Part shown: positions 7,286-17,470 of the stretch, in pieces
Position numbering within the stretch: the first letter of the stretch is position 1
Layout: each line of letters begins with the position of its first letter
Source of the DNA: CAZXEU01 sp964639665
Lineage (GTDB): Bacteria > Bacteroidota > Rhodothermia > Rhodothermales > Bin80
Assembly: GCA_964639665.1 (NCBI GenBank)
Contig: CAZXEU010000119.1
Coordinates: 1-25,151, forward strand
Length of the DNA: 25,151 nt
Direction of reading: 5' to 3'
Program-made: the position numbers and the translations under genes
Notes under the pieces: model-generated
Databases searched by the model: none
The model's input: only the letters and a program-made list of their open reading frames with translations
Told to the model about the DNA's origin: nothing

Positions 7286-9175
7286 CTACGGAACGAGCAT
7301 CCTCTCCTCCAGCCGGGCAATCCACAGCCCCGAATTGAGATCCGAAGTATAGATATTGCCCTTGAAAAGCTGCGCTCCCCACGTCATGGGCCAGCCCGGC
7401 ACGACCGATACATTGTCCGTGGTGCGAAGGGCTGCCATTTCCCGTCCCTGGCGGTACAGGTCACCCCTTAGCTCCCCCGAGATATCCACAACGCGCAGCC
7501 CGCCCTGGTAATACCCCACATAGAGCCGGTCCCCGTCCGCCCAGATGTTGTGCGCGCCCGCATCCGGCACTTCGTAGCGTGCCACCTCTACCGGATTGTC
7601 TAGGTCGGTAACGTCCAGCACGTGAATGTAGCCGGTGGCGTCAATCGGGGCAAAGGGCTGCCACCCTTCCGGCCAGATCTCGTCTCCAACGAACAGGTAC
7701 CGTCCATGTCGCCACGCCACGTGAGTATGGCCCTCCGGATACTTGTACTGGCTGACAAACGCCGGCGCCGACGGGGCGCCACCGTGGGTCGCTGCTCCCA
7801 CATCCAGTATGACCACGCCGTCGTCCCAGTATGACAGATAGGCGTAGCCATCCTGCACAATGACATCATGCAGGGTCTTGGCTCGCTTGTCCAGGCCCCA
7901 CCGCCCAACTTCGGACGGGTTGCGAGGGTCAGAAATGTCGATAATGTGAAGGTCGTTGGTCCCGTTATGGCACGCGTACACAAGGTCAGTGGCACCATCG
8001 ATCCAGACGTTGTGCACGCCACCCGTGACCGTATCCGTATACTCGGACAGTATGGTCGGATGTGCAGGCACGGCCAGATCCAGAATCACCATTCCATTGC
8101 GCCTGTCCGAGGCTCCCTCCCTTGTGATGATGCCGATCTGGCCGTTCGGATGAATTTTCACGTCGTTGATCCGACGGGCATTTACCTGGATGGAATCTGT
8201 CAGCACAGGCGATGAGGGATCGGTCACGTCAAATGCCTTCATCCAGTCGTGCAGAAAGGTGCCCACGTAGGCGTAGTCTCTGCCGTCTGAGCCTTCGAAC
8301 ACCCACGTATCGCCCGAGTGGTGCGCCCCGATAGCACCCCTTCCCACAGGAATGAGCGTCGCATTGTACTGGCGCGGCTCCACATCCACGGTAATAGTGC
8401 GCTCGATTTCCTCTCCTATGTGGGCCGTGATTTCATGGGGACCGGCTTCCTGGGCGACAAACACGCCATCCATGCCTTCAGCCTCGATGAGCGCGCCCTC
8501 GCCCCGGACCGACCACGCGGGATAGAATTCACCGACAACGCTTCCTTGCGCATCCTGAGCCCGCACGCGGAAACGGACCACGTCGCCGCTGCGGACGCGC
8601 ACGCGATTCTGGGCGATGCTGTAGGAGACTGCCGGATTCTCCACCACGGTTACCATCACGCGCCGGACCACGCGGCCGGACCGGACAGAGATGCTGGTGC
8701 GCCCGGGGGCTACGCCTGTTAGCCGGCCCTTGCCATCAATGCGGGCCACATCTGCGTCTTCGCTGGAGTATTGGAGCTTGGCACCGGCAAGGCGCTCATT
8801 CAACCGGGACCGGACCACCACCAAAACAGGAACCGAGGTGCCCTGGAGTACTTCCGTCACGGGCAGCTGCGCCTCAATCGCGGCTGGGGGCAATTCGGAT
8901 ACCTCGATCACAGCATAGGCCGGCCGGCCGGCTACGGATGCTACCAGGCGGGCAAATCCAGGGCGGTGAGCCGTGACCATACCCGAGTCGTCTACCGTGG
9001 CGACGTCTTCCTCCCTGATATACCACTGGACGGCCTCCTGCGACCTTCCCTGACCGTCTCGGACGACAAATTGGAGGGACTGCTCCACATCAAGCGTGGC
9101 CTGCGGTGGATCAAGTGTCACCGTGTCCGCAGTTGCCTGCTGAAAGGCGAGCAGCATGGTGAGGAAAACCGCCAT
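7286..9175 (-). CDS. Secreted Ig-like (BIG2-type) and LVIVD-repeat beta-propeller protein
   Basis: A 629-residue protein with a short signal-like N-terminus (MAVFLTMLLAFQQATA). Three Ig-like modules follow: about 18-93 (VTLDPPQATLDVEQSLQF), 98-180 (VARIDGKGRLTGVAPG is the typical BIG2 pattern) and 183-270. From about 275 to the end are LVIVD-type repeats: YAYVGTFLHDWMKAFDVTDPSSPV, GMVILDLAVPAHPTIL, LHIIDISDPRNPSEVG, GVVILDVG, IHVLDVTDLDNPVEVARYEV, GLRVVDISGEL. LVIVD repeats form propellers of unknown function in surface or extracellular proteins. It is divergent from the MATE gene with 107 bp between the starts, so promoters face each other there. No catalytic motif is seen; binding of a ligand or surface polymer is a guess. 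Confidence 0.85.
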   Translation of the reverse strand: MAVFLTMLLAFQQATADTVTLDPPQATLDVEQSLQFVVRDGQGRSQEAVQWYIREEDVATVDDSGMVTAHRPGFARLVASVAGRPAYAVIEVSELPPAAIEAQLPVTEVLQGTSVPVLVVVRSRLNERLAGAKLQYSSEDADVARIDGKGRLTGVAPGRTSISVRSGRVVRRVMVTVVENPAVSYSIAQNRVRVRSGDVVRFRVRAQDAQGSVVGEFYPAWSVRGEGALIEAEGMDGVFVAQEAGPHEITAHIGEEIERTITVDVEPRQYNATLIPVGRGAIGAHHSGDTWVFEGSDGRDYAYVGTFLHDWMKAFDVTDPSSPVLTDSIQVNARRINDVKIHPNGQIGIITREGASDRRNGMVILDLAVPAHPTILSEYTDTVTGGVHNVWIDGATDLVYACHNGTNDLHIIDISDPRNPSEVGRWGLDKRAKTLHDVIVQDGYAYLSYWDDGVVILDVGAATHGGAPSAPAFVSQYKYPEGHTHVAWRHGRYLFVGDEIWPEGWQPFAPIDATGYIHVLDVTDLDNPVEVARYEVPDAGAHNIWADGDRLYVGYYQGGLRVVDISGELRGDLYRQGREMAALRTTDNVSVVPGWPMTWGAQLFKGNIYTSDLNSGLWIARLEERMLVP

Positions 9176-9259
9176 GACTCTGCTTATTTGTTCTGGTTTC
9201 TACCTGCTAACGAGGCCCGCTTGCCAGCGGATCCGCGGGCAGCCGTCGGTGCATTCCCC

Positions 9260-9267
9260 TATCTTTG
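9260..9267 (+). promoter_or_regulatory. TATCTTTG, candidate Bacteroidota-type -7 box for the MATE gene
   Basis: Matches the Bacteroidota -7 consensus TAnnTTTG exactly, 15 bp before the preferred ATG 9283, which would give a very short leader. No TTG -33 element lies at the usual spacing upstream, so the call is weak. Confidence 0.3.
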
Positions 9268-9282
9268 CGCTCTCTTGCGCAC

Positions 9283-10665
9283 ATGGCTATGGCAGACATT
9301 ACGCGCCACAAGATCGGTTTTGAGGTACGCGAGCTCGTTCTGCTGGCCGGGCCGATTGTGGCCATGCAGGTAGGGCAGATTTCCAACGGCTTCATTGATG
9401 TCGTGATGGTCGGACGGCTGGGCCCGGAGGCGCTCGCCGGCGTCGCCCTCGGCAATGCCACGTTCTTCTTCTTCCTTCTCGTATGCGTCGGCGTGCTCAT
9501 GGCCGTCGGCCCCATGGTTTCACAGGCATTCGGCGCAGAAACGTTCGAGCCCATAGGCCACAGTGTGCGCCAGGGACTGTGGCTGGCGCTCGCGCTCGCC
9601 GTGCCGATCGCGCTGCTTCTCTGGCATATAGGACCCATATGGCTGTTGATGAGACAGGAGCATCATGTGGTGGTGCTGGCGCAGGAATACGTGCGTGCGG
9701 TCCTGTGGGGCTTCCTGCCGTTCCTCTGGTTCATCGTGTTCCGGAACTTTGTGGAAGCCGTTTCCCGGCCGTGGCCCGTTACGGCCATAATCGTCTTCAG
9801 CGTGGGTCTCAATGTCCTTGCCAACACAGCCCTCATGTTCGGGCGCTTCGGCATGCCGGCCCTGGGCCTTGTCGGCACAGGATGGGCTACCACCATTGTG
9901 TACTGGTTTCAGTTTCTGGTGATCGGCGCTTACGTCCTGGGCCGGAGACGATTCCGGGCGTTTCGACTGTTTCACGGTCTTGGTCGATTCAACGCCAGCT
10001 ACCTCCGCGAAATCCTCCGCATAGGCTTGCCCATCGGGGGCATTTACGGCCTTGAGGTCGCCTTCTTCGCATCGACAGCGCTGCTGGCCGGGACGCTCGG
10101 CCACACGGAATTGGCGGCGCATCAGCTGGCCATCCAGTGCGCCGCATTCACCTTCATGGTTCCCCTGGGCATCGGTATTGCTACGTCCGTCCGCGTCGGA
10201 CACGCCGTCGGGCGTCAGGATCCGCTCGGTGCCAGGTGGGCGGGACAGATCGGCATCGCCCTGTCTGCACTGTTCATGACGCTGGCGGCCATCTTCTTCT
10301 GGGTCGCACCCCGCAGCATTGTCAGCCTGTTCCTGGATTTGGGCGAGCCCACGCATGCGGAGGCCGCACTCCTTGCGGTCAAGCTGCTCGGAATCGCAGC
10401 CGTGTTCCAGATTTTCGACGGAATGCAGGTCTCGGCTGGCGGAGCCCTGCGCGGCATGAAGGACACGAGAACGCCCATGCTGCTGTGCTTCGTCTCTTAC
10501 TGGGTCATAGGCCTGCCCGCCAGCGCCGCGCTGGGCTACTGGGCCGGATGGGGCGTACAGGGCTTCTGGGCCGGGCTCGTGCTTGGCCTGGCCGTCGCGG
10601 CCATGCTCTTGTCCGGCCGATTCCTCAAGCTGGCGAGGCGGCTGTCGGAGCCGGCGACAGACTGA
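9283..10665 (+). CDS. MATE-family multidrug/toxin efflux transporter
   Basis: An inner-membrane antiporter of 460 residues with about 12 hydrophobic segments in two homologous halves. Family signatures include the N-terminal ELVLLAGPIVAMQVGQISNGFIDVVMVGRLG (helices 1-2), MVPLGIGIATSVRVGHAVG, the typical segment opening the second half, and ALRGMKDTRTPM. MATE proteins export cationic drugs and metabolites using Na+ or H+ gradients; substrate and coupling ion cannot be told here. Codons ATG 9283 and ATG 9289 are both plausible starts, and the frame is open from TTG 9265. There is no clear Shine-Dalgarno sequence. It stands alone between the divergent LVIVD gene and the respiratory-operon leader. 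Confidence 0.92.
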   Translation: MAMADITRHKIGFEVRELVLLAGPIVAMQVGQISNGFIDVVMVGRLGPEALAGVALGNATFFFFLLVCVGVLMAVGPMVSQAFGAETFEPIGHSVRQGLWLALALAVPIALLLWHIGPIWLLMRQEHHVVVLAQEYVRAVLWGFLPFLWFIVFRNFVEAVSRPWPVTAIIVFSVGLNVLANTALMFGRFGMPALGLVGTGWATTIVYWFQFLVIGAYVLGRRRFRAFRLFHGLGRFNASYLREILRIGLPIGGIYGLEVAFFASTALLAGTLGHTELAAHQLAIQCAAFTFMVPLGIGIATSVRVGHAVGRQDPLGARWAGQIGIALSALFMTLAAIFFWVAPRSIVSLFLDLGEPTHAEAALLAVKLLGIAAVFQIFDGMQVSAGGALRGMKDTRTPMLLCFVSYWVIGLPASAALGYWAGWGVQGFWAGLVLGLAVAAMLLSGRFLKLARRLSEPATD

Positions 10666-10956
10666 ATGCTGCCATGCCGGACGGCGCAGCGGTTGAGCGC
10701 CTGCTGCAAGACGCCTGTGAGAAGCATCGGGTCTCGCTCGCGCGCTAACCGGTGCACACTACAGTGCTGTACCGAAGCGGCAGGTCATGCCAGCTAGGAA
10801 CATCCGCCCGGATGCATGTCTGCTTTGGGCCCGATGGTAATTATGGACTCCGGGGAAAGCAGTGGCGCCGAGCGGTCGATCAAAATACATGCTGCCGCGC
10901 ACGGGTTCGGCGCGGGGTACAAAGTGCAGTGCGCGCGGCCAGGGGCGCCATGCCCT

Positions 10957-10987
10957 TTCAATATTTATTGAATACCTATCGAATACC
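10957..10987. promoter_or_regulatory. AT-rich palindrome plus direct repeats upstream of actA, candidate operator
   Basis: TTCAATA-TT-TATTGAA (10957-10972) is a perfect palindrome in otherwise GC-rich DNA. It overlaps the first of two identical GAATACC heptamers (10970-10976 and 10981-10987) spaced 11 bp apart, about one helical turn. Position 103-134 bp before actA suits a regulator-binding site or promoter. No matching regulator can be named. Confidence 0.4.
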
Positions 10988-11069
10988 CGCAGGCCAATTT
11001 GCCATCGCAGGTGGGATAGCTCTTCTTTTGCTCTGCATGCAGTAGTTTAGGCAAGTTTCGCTCTCTCAG

Positions 11070-11084
11070 GGGCCGAGTCGGCCC
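11070..11084 (+). promoter_or_regulatory. GC-rich hairpin GGGCCGA-G-TCGGCCC immediately upstream of actA
   Basis: A perfect 7 bp inverted repeat around one central base, ending 6 nt before the actA ATG. In mRNA it would fold as about six pairs with a small loop and cover the region where a ribosome-binding site should lie; no Shine-Dalgarno sequence is visible between hairpin and ATG. It may modulate translation or be a protein-binding site. Confidence 0.4.
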
Positions 11085-11090
11085 GGCAGT

Positions 11091-11738
11091 ATGCCGCAGA
11101 TCTTTGCCAGGAAGGTCAACGCTTTACCGCATCTGTCATTGATCGCCGTGCTGTTGAGCGGGATTGCCAGCGTGGCCTTTGTCTGGTACTATTTCTCGCC
11201 GGAATACACCGACGTGGGCTACGCCCCCGAGCAGCCTGTTCCCTACAGCCACAGGGTGCACGTGGACCAGCTTGGCATGGACTGCCGGTACTGCCATAGC
11301 GCGGTGGAATCCGCTGACGTGGCCAATATCCCGGCGACCGAAACGTGCATGAATTGCCACACGATTGTGCGGCCTCAGTCCATCGCGCTGCTACCGGTAC
11401 GCGACAGCTTCTCCTCCGGAGAATCGATCCCCTGGGTGAAGGTGCACAACCTGCCCGACTACGTTCAATTCAGCCATGCTGTGCACCTGGATGCAGGCGT
11501 GGGCTGCCAAACGTGCCACGGACGTGTAGACCAGATGGACGTGGTTCGCCTGGAAGAGCCGCTTTCCATGGGGTGGTGCCTGGAGTGTCACCGCGAACCG
11601 GAGCTCTATCTTCGGCCTACGGATGAAGTCACTACCATGGGCTATGTACACAGCGGCGACTACATCCAGCGGAACCTGGAGCGCATCGGAACCGAAGCAA
11701 TCCAGCCTCCCACCAATTGCAGCGCCTGTCACTATTAG
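11091..11738 (+). CDS. actA: Alternative complex III subunit ActA, pentaheme c-type cytochrome
   Basis: Electron-transfer subunit of ACIII, the quinol:cytochrome c/oxidase oxidoreductase that replaces the bc1 complex. A 215-residue protein with one N-terminal membrane anchor (about 14-35) and a periplasmic domain carrying five CxxCH heme sites: CRYCH 65-69, CMNCH 86-90, CQTCH 139-143, CLECH 163-167 and CSACH 210-214. Additional His residues (YSHRVH, QFSHAVH) are likely distal ligands. The last heme motif is one residue from the C-terminus, so truncation would abolish it; the protein appears complete. It is the first gene of the operon, with its stop 7 bp before actB. Confidence 0.95.
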   Translation: MPQIFARKVNALPHLSLIAVLLSGIASVAFVWYYFSPEYTDVGYAPEQPVPYSHRVHVDQLGMDCRYCHSAVESADVANIPATETCMNCHTIVRPQSIALLPVRDSFSSGESIPWVKVHNLPDYVQFSHAVHLDAGVGCQTCHGRVDQMDVVRLEEPLSMGWCLECHREPELYLRPTDEVTTMGYVHSGDYIQRNLERIGTEAIQPPTNCSACHY

Positions 11739-11745
11739 CCGATCC

Positions 11746-14700
11746 ATGATTGCGCTACCTATCGCTAAGGACAATGACAGTGGCAAGAGGCTGTGGCGCA
11801 GTCTTCCGCACCTGTGGCAGGACGCGGAGTTCGCAGAAGTTGTGCGGGATGAGGTAATGCCGGCGGAAGGCTCGCCTTCGCGGCGCCGTTTCCTGCAGGT
11901 CATGGGGGCCTCGATGGCACTGGCGGGACTGACCGCATGCAGACGGCCCGTAGAGCGCATCATGCCCTTTGCCCGGCAGCCCGAGGAGCTCATACCGGGC
12001 GTCCCGCTCTACTATGCAACCGCGATGCCCTTCAGGGGAAGCGTCTATCCGCTGGTGGTAAAGAGCAGTGACGGGCGCCCGACCAAGGTGGAAGGAAATT
12101 CGCAGCACCCGGCTACCTCGGGCTCCACAAACGTGTTCGCGCAGGCTTCCCTGCTCGACCTCTACGATCCCGACCGGTCCCGCACCGTACTCCACCGGGG
12201 AGAGCGCGCATCCTGGGATGCATTTGTCGAGCTCTGCCAGGGCCTTGGCGACAATTCGACGCGGCTGGCAGTAATCGCGCGCCCCTCCTCCTCGCCGACC
12301 GCTGCCGCCTTGCGCGCACGCCTTTCCGAGCGCTTCGGCGAAGTGCGGTGGATCACGTACAGATCGGAAGGCGACGATGCTGCTGCAACCGGCATCCAGG
12401 CCGCATTCGGCCGGCCCCTACGTCCCACCTATGATTTTTCCCAGGCCCACGTTATTGTGAGCCTGGACGCAGACTTTCTTGGCCCGACGGCCCGCAATTT
12501 TGCTTCGGCAACGCATTCATTTGCGCAGGGGCGCAAGCTCTCGTCCGCAGATGCCTCCATGAGCCGCCTCTACGTGGCCGAAAGCACGTTCAGTGTCACG
12601 GGGGCCATGGCCGATCACCGCAAGCGCATGCGAAGCGCGGACGTGGGCGCATTCGCCCACGAGCTTGCGGGCAGGCTGGGCGCGGCTACCGGGGCCGGCG
12701 GCCAGTTTTCCGATGATGCATTCTTCGAAAGCCTTCTCGCCGACCTACTGGAGGCCGGCTCCCGCGGTGTGGTGCTCGCCGGCGAAACCCAGCCTCCGGA
12801 GGTCCACGCCCTTTGCGCTGCCATCAACGCGTCGCTTGGCAGTGTCGGCACCGTGCTCAGGCTGCTTGACACCGGTGAGGAGCCGGAAGCGCCCCAAGGT
12901 GCAGCGCTGCAGGACTTGGCCAACGACATGCGTGCCGGTGCCGTGGACGCCGCACTGATGCTAGGTGTAAATCCTGCCTATGACGCCCCGGTCGGCGCCG
13001 ACTTTGCAGGTGCTATGGCCGAAGTATCAGAGACCATCCATGTCGGTCTGCACCAGGACGAAACGGCACGCCTGGCCACTTGGCACGTACCGGAAGCCCA
13101 CTACCTGGAAGCCTGGGGAGACGGGCGCGCGTGGGACGGGACACTGTCCGTGGTCCAGCCACTTATCGCGCCACTGTATGAGGATGCCCGGTCCGATATC
13201 GAGATACTGGCCCTCATGGCAACAGGAGGAATGCAATCAGCCTACGACCTGGTGCGCGACACCTTCCGCCCCGTGGTTTCCGGCGCGTTCGAGGATGCCT
13301 GGCGAAAGATCCTGCATGACGGCTATGCGGAGGGAACAGCCTTTCCGGAGGTCGTTCCGGAGGCGCCGGGACCTGCCGGGCCTGCAAGCTCTGCCGGCGG
13401 CGATTCCATTGAGGTGGTCTGGCGGCTGGATCCCACCCTCCTCGACGGCAGCTATGCCAACAACGCCTGGTGCCAGGAGCTTCCGGATCCCGTCACCAAG
13501 ATCGTATGGGACAATGTAGCGGTGATGAGTCCGGCTACGGCCGAAGCCCTGGGTGTCGAAGCCCGCTACTCGAAGGGCCGCTATTATGTAGATGTAATCA
13601 GGCTCACGCGCGGTGAGCAGAGCGTGGAACTGCCCGTCTGGATTGTACCGGGGCTTGCGGATGGCAGCATTGCTGTTACGCTGGGTTACGGCCGGAGCGT
13701 CGACAGCAATCGGCCGGAGCGAAGCACTCCCTTCTGGGATACTGACGACAAGACGGACATATACGGACACGGCGCACTCGCGAGCGGTGTGGGCCGGAAC
13801 GTGGCTCCGCTTCGCGACGCGTCGCTGCGCTCCATCTTGACGGACGTGGACATAGCCGTTACGGGAAGGACGTATCGCATCATTACCACGCAGGACTATG
13901 GCGTACTCGACATAGAGGCGCGGCCGCTCTTGCGAATTGGGACCCTGGACGAATACCGGTCCAATCCCACCTTTGCACTCGAATCGGAGGTGCCCACGCC
14001 AGGCTCTGACGAAAAGACCGATTTCCAGGATTATCCAATGCTCTGGCAGGACCGGCATCCCGCCAATGATGCCGCGATGCGTGACAGCAGCTACTATCGC
14101 AACCAGTGGGGCATGGTCATTGACCTGAATGCGTGCACCGGCTGCGGCACGTGCATCCTGGCTTGCCAGGCCGAGAACAACGTGCAGGTGGTGGGCAAGG
14201 AGGAAGTGGGCAATGGCCGCGAGTTGCACTGGCTGCGGCTGGACCGGTATTTCGTGAGCGAGAACGGCACGCAGTTGCCGGACGATCCGCAGATGGTGCT
14301 TCAGCCCGTGCCCTGTCAGCACTGCGAAAACGCGCCATGCGAGGCTGTCTGTCCGGTCGCGGCCACGGTCCATTCTCCGGACGGCACCAACCAGATGGTC
14401 TACAACCGGTGCATCGGAACCCGTTACTGCGCCAACAACTGCCCGTACAAGGTCCGCCGTTTCAATTACTTCAACTGGTCGAAGACCATCCCCGAGACGG
14501 TGCAGATGGCGCAGAATCCCAACGTCACGGTCCGCTCGCGCGGCGTGATGGAGAAGTGCTCCTTCTGCGTGCAGCGCATTCGGGGAGCGCAGCGCCGGGC
14601 CGAGCTGGAAGACCGCGCGCTCGTGCGCGGTGAGGTCCTGACAGCATGCCAGCAGGCCTGCCCGGCCGAGGCCATCACATTCGGCGACCTGAACGACGCA

Positions 14701-14829
14701 GGAAGCGAGGTGTCGCGCCTCAGGGAAGATCCCCGGGCCTACACGATGCTCGCCGAGCTCAATGTCAAGCCTCGCGTATCGTATCTGGCTCGCGTACGCA
14801 ACCCGAATCCCGATGCGGAGCTGAGCTGA
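11746..14829 (+). CDS. actB: Alternative complex III subunit ActB, molybdopterin-oxidoreductase-like and iron-sulfur fusion
   Basis: The 1027-residue ACIII peripheral subunit. Residues 15-75 match the extended twin-arginine signal of this family (LWRSLPHLWQDAEFAEVV, SRRRFLQVMGASMALAGLTAC), with twin arginines near 46-48 and a lipobox-like Cys65, suggesting Tat export and perhaps lipid anchoring. The central part (about 80-780) resembles molybdopterin oxidoreductases; in characterised ACIII this domain carries no cofactor. The C-terminal ferredoxin-like domain has four cysteine clusters: CTGCGTCILAC 797-807, CQHCENAPCEAVC 857-869, CIGTRYCANNC 889-899, and CSFC 938-941 with ACQQAC 967-972; family knowledge gives three 4Fe-4S and one 3Fe-4S centre. 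ATG 11746 is preferred over more upstream in-frame codons that overlap actA. Confidence 0.95.
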   Translation: MIALPIAKDNDSGKRLWRSLPHLWQDAEFAEVVRDEVMPAEGSPSRRRFLQVMGASMALAGLTACRRPVERIMPFARQPEELIPGVPLYYATAMPFRGSVYPLVVKSSDGRPTKVEGNSQHPATSGSTNVFAQASLLDLYDPDRSRTVLHRGERASWDAFVELCQGLGDNSTRLAVIARPSSSPTAAALRARLSERFGEVRWITYRSEGDDAAATGIQAAFGRPLRPTYDFSQAHVIVSLDADFLGPTARNFASATHSFAQGRKLSSADASMSRLYVAESTFSVTGAMADHRKRMRSADVGAFAHELAGRLGAATGAGGQFSDDAFFESLLADLLEAGSRGVVLAGETQPPEVHALCAAINASLGSVGTVLRLLDTGEEPEAPQGAALQDLANDMRAGAVDAALMLGVNPAYDAPVGADFAGAMAEVSETIHVGLHQDETARLATWHVPEAHYLEAWGDGRAWDGTLSVVQPLIAPLYEDARSDIEILALMATGGMQSAYDLVRDTFRPVVSGAFEDAWRKILHDGYAEGTAFPEVVPEAPGPAGPASSAGGDSIEVVWRLDPTLLDGSYANNAWCQELPDPVTKIVWDNVAVMSPATAEALGVEARYSKGRYYVDVIRLTRGEQSVELPVWIVPGLADGSIAVTLGYGRSVDSNRPERSTPFWDTDDKTDIYGHGALASGVGRNVAPLRDASLRSILTDVDIAVTGRTYRIITTQDYGVLDIEARPLLRIGTLDEYRSNPTFALESEVPTPGSDEKTDFQDYPMLWQDRHPANDAAMRDSSYYRNQWGMVIDLNACTGCGTCILACQAENNVQVVGKEEVGNGRELHWLRLDRYFVSENGTQLPDDPQMVLQPVPCQHCENAPCEAVCPVAATVHSPDGTNQMVYNRCIGTRYCANNCPYKVRRFNYFNWSKTIPETVQMAQNPNVTVRSRGVMEKCSFCVQRIRGAQRRAELEDRALVRGEVLTACQQACPAEAITFGDLNDAGSEVSRLREDPRAYTMLAELNVKPRVSYLARVRNPNPDAELS

Positions 14830-14855
14830 CTCCGCCAACGCAATAGAAGCTGCTC

Positions 14856-16240
<1,385 letters not shown>

Positions 16241-16244
<4 letters not shown>

Positions 16245-16855
16245 AAGCGTTGCTCCGCGACATAAAGGCCAGCATGGGGATATACGATGCCCAGGCCGAT
16301 TCCCGATACGGGCTGCTGGCCGAGTATTCGGACCCGGGCGCGTTGCTGTCTGCCGCACGTGCGGTGCGAGAGGCGGGCTACCGCCATTTCGATGCACATT
16401 CGCCGTTTCCTGTCCACGGGATGGACAAGGCGATGGGGCTGGGCAATTCTCTGGTGGGCTACATTACGCTTCTGGGCGGCGCAGCCGGCCTGGCCGTGGC
16501 AACGTGGCTCCAGTGGTGGACCTCGGCCGTGGACTATCCCATCAATATCAGCGGCAAGCCCTTTTTTGCCATTGAGCCTTCCATCCCGATCATGTTCGAA
16601 CTGACGGTCCTCTTTTCCGCGATTTTCGCGGTAGGGGGCATGCTGCTGCTCAATGGACTGCCACGGCCGTATAATCCGCTCTTCTATTCGCGGAATTTCG
16701 ACCGTGCGTCCGACGACGCATTCTTCCTCCACGTGGCCGCAAGCGACCCGTCATTTGACGCGGAGTCGACCGAGAGCCTTCTAAGGGACCTCGGAGCGCT
16801 GCACGTCGAAGCGATCCACGACAAGGGATACTCTGAACTCCACGAAGAGGCCTGA
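16241..16855 (+). CDS. actD: Alternative complex III subunit ActD (DUF3341 family)
   Basis: A 204-residue membrane subunit of ACIII, without known cofactor, which in solved structures packs beside ActC/ActF. The N-terminal cytoplasmic domain (1-65) carries GLLAEYSDPGALLSAARAVREAGYRHFDAHSPFPVHG, the family hallmark. Two transmembrane helices follow at about 70-92 and 115-138, then LLNGLPRPYNPLFYS and a C-terminal soluble tail (FLHVAASDPSFD). It starts with GTG within the actC stop (GTGA overlap) and its TGA shares one base with the actE ATG. Confidence 0.93.
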
Positions 16856-17460
16856 TGCCGGTGTCTCGCACATGGTTGCTTGTTCTGGTGCTAGGCCTAG
16901 CGGCCTGCCGGGGTAGCGTGTCCGACAAGCCGCCCATCCATATCGTTCCCAACATGGACGATATGGAGCGTTACGACCCGCAGGAGGAGAGTCCGTTCTT
17001 CGCGGACGGTCGCACGATGCGTGCTCCCGTGCCCGGCACGGTGGCCCGTGGCATGCTGCGCGACGACACGGCGTTCTATCTCGGCCGAGATGCCTCCGGG
17101 GCCTACCTGGCCCGTATGCCGCTTCCATTTACCCGGGAATTTGCCTTGCGGGGACGCGAACGCTACGACATTTTCTGCGCCGTATGCCATGGCCTGGCGG
17201 GCGACGGACAAGGCATCATAATGACCGGCGGCTACGGCTTTGCTCCCATAGGCTACCACGACGACCGGCTGCGGACGATCGAAGACGGATACCTCTACGA
17301 CGTAATAGCGCACGGCATTCGCACCATGCCGGCCTACGGTCACCAGATCCCGGTGGCCGACCGGTGGGCCATCGTGGCCTACATCCGGGCCCTCCAGCGC
17401 AGCCAGAATGCCACGGCCAGCGACGTCCCGAGCGACATCCTCTCCAATCTAGCGCCCTGA
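16855..17460 (+). CDS. actE: Alternative complex III subunit ActE, monoheme cytochrome c lipoprotein
   Basis: A 201-residue periplasmic cytochrome c of ACIII, the probable electron exit toward the oxidase. A lipoprotein signal ends in LGLAAC with Cys18 as the lipidation site. The heme is attached at CAVCH (108-112), with Met158 in TMPAYG as the expected axial ligand, and a final ADRWAIVAYIRALQ helix typical of class I cytochromes. The segment before the heme (YDPQEESPFFADGRTMRAPVPGTVARG) is typical of ActE and is thought to wrap neighbouring subunits. Its start overlaps the actD stop (TGATG). Confidence 0.94.
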   Translation: MPVSRTWLLVLVLGLAACRGSVSDKPPIHIVPNMDDMERYDPQEESPFFADGRTMRAPVPGTVARGMLRDDTAFYLGRDASGAYLARMPLPFTREFALRGRERYDIFCAVCHGLAGDGQGIIMTGGYGFAPIGYHDDRLRTIEDGYLYDVIAHGIRTMPAYGHQIPVADRWAIVAYIRALQRSQNATASDVPSDILSNLAP

Positions 17461-17470
17461 GCATTTTCTG

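Larger units (their letters stand above)
10666..11090. other. 425 bp leader/intergenic region before the respiratory operon
   Basis: Contains a 16 nt palindrome, two direct repeats and a 15 nt palindrome next to the actA start (listed separately), so it probably holds the operon promoter. A 24-codon frame at 10674-10748 (MPDGAAVERLLQDACEKHR...) begins 9 nt after the MATE stop and reads like protein, resembling the first residues of a helix-turn-helix regulator, but it stops and no continuation in another frame is convincing. I do not call it a gene. Confidence 0.5.

Noticed and set aside
8871..8879. A 9-base match between the reverse complement of the window's last bases and the LVIVD gene, as a possible source of the right end
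   Set aside because: The match stops after nine bases, which is expected by chance in a 25 kb window.
10674..10748. A 24-codon frame MPDGAAVERLLQDACEKHR... just after the MATE gene
   Set aside because: It reads like the start of a regulator, but it is very short and no continuation was found in any frame; it is noted as a possible remnant only.
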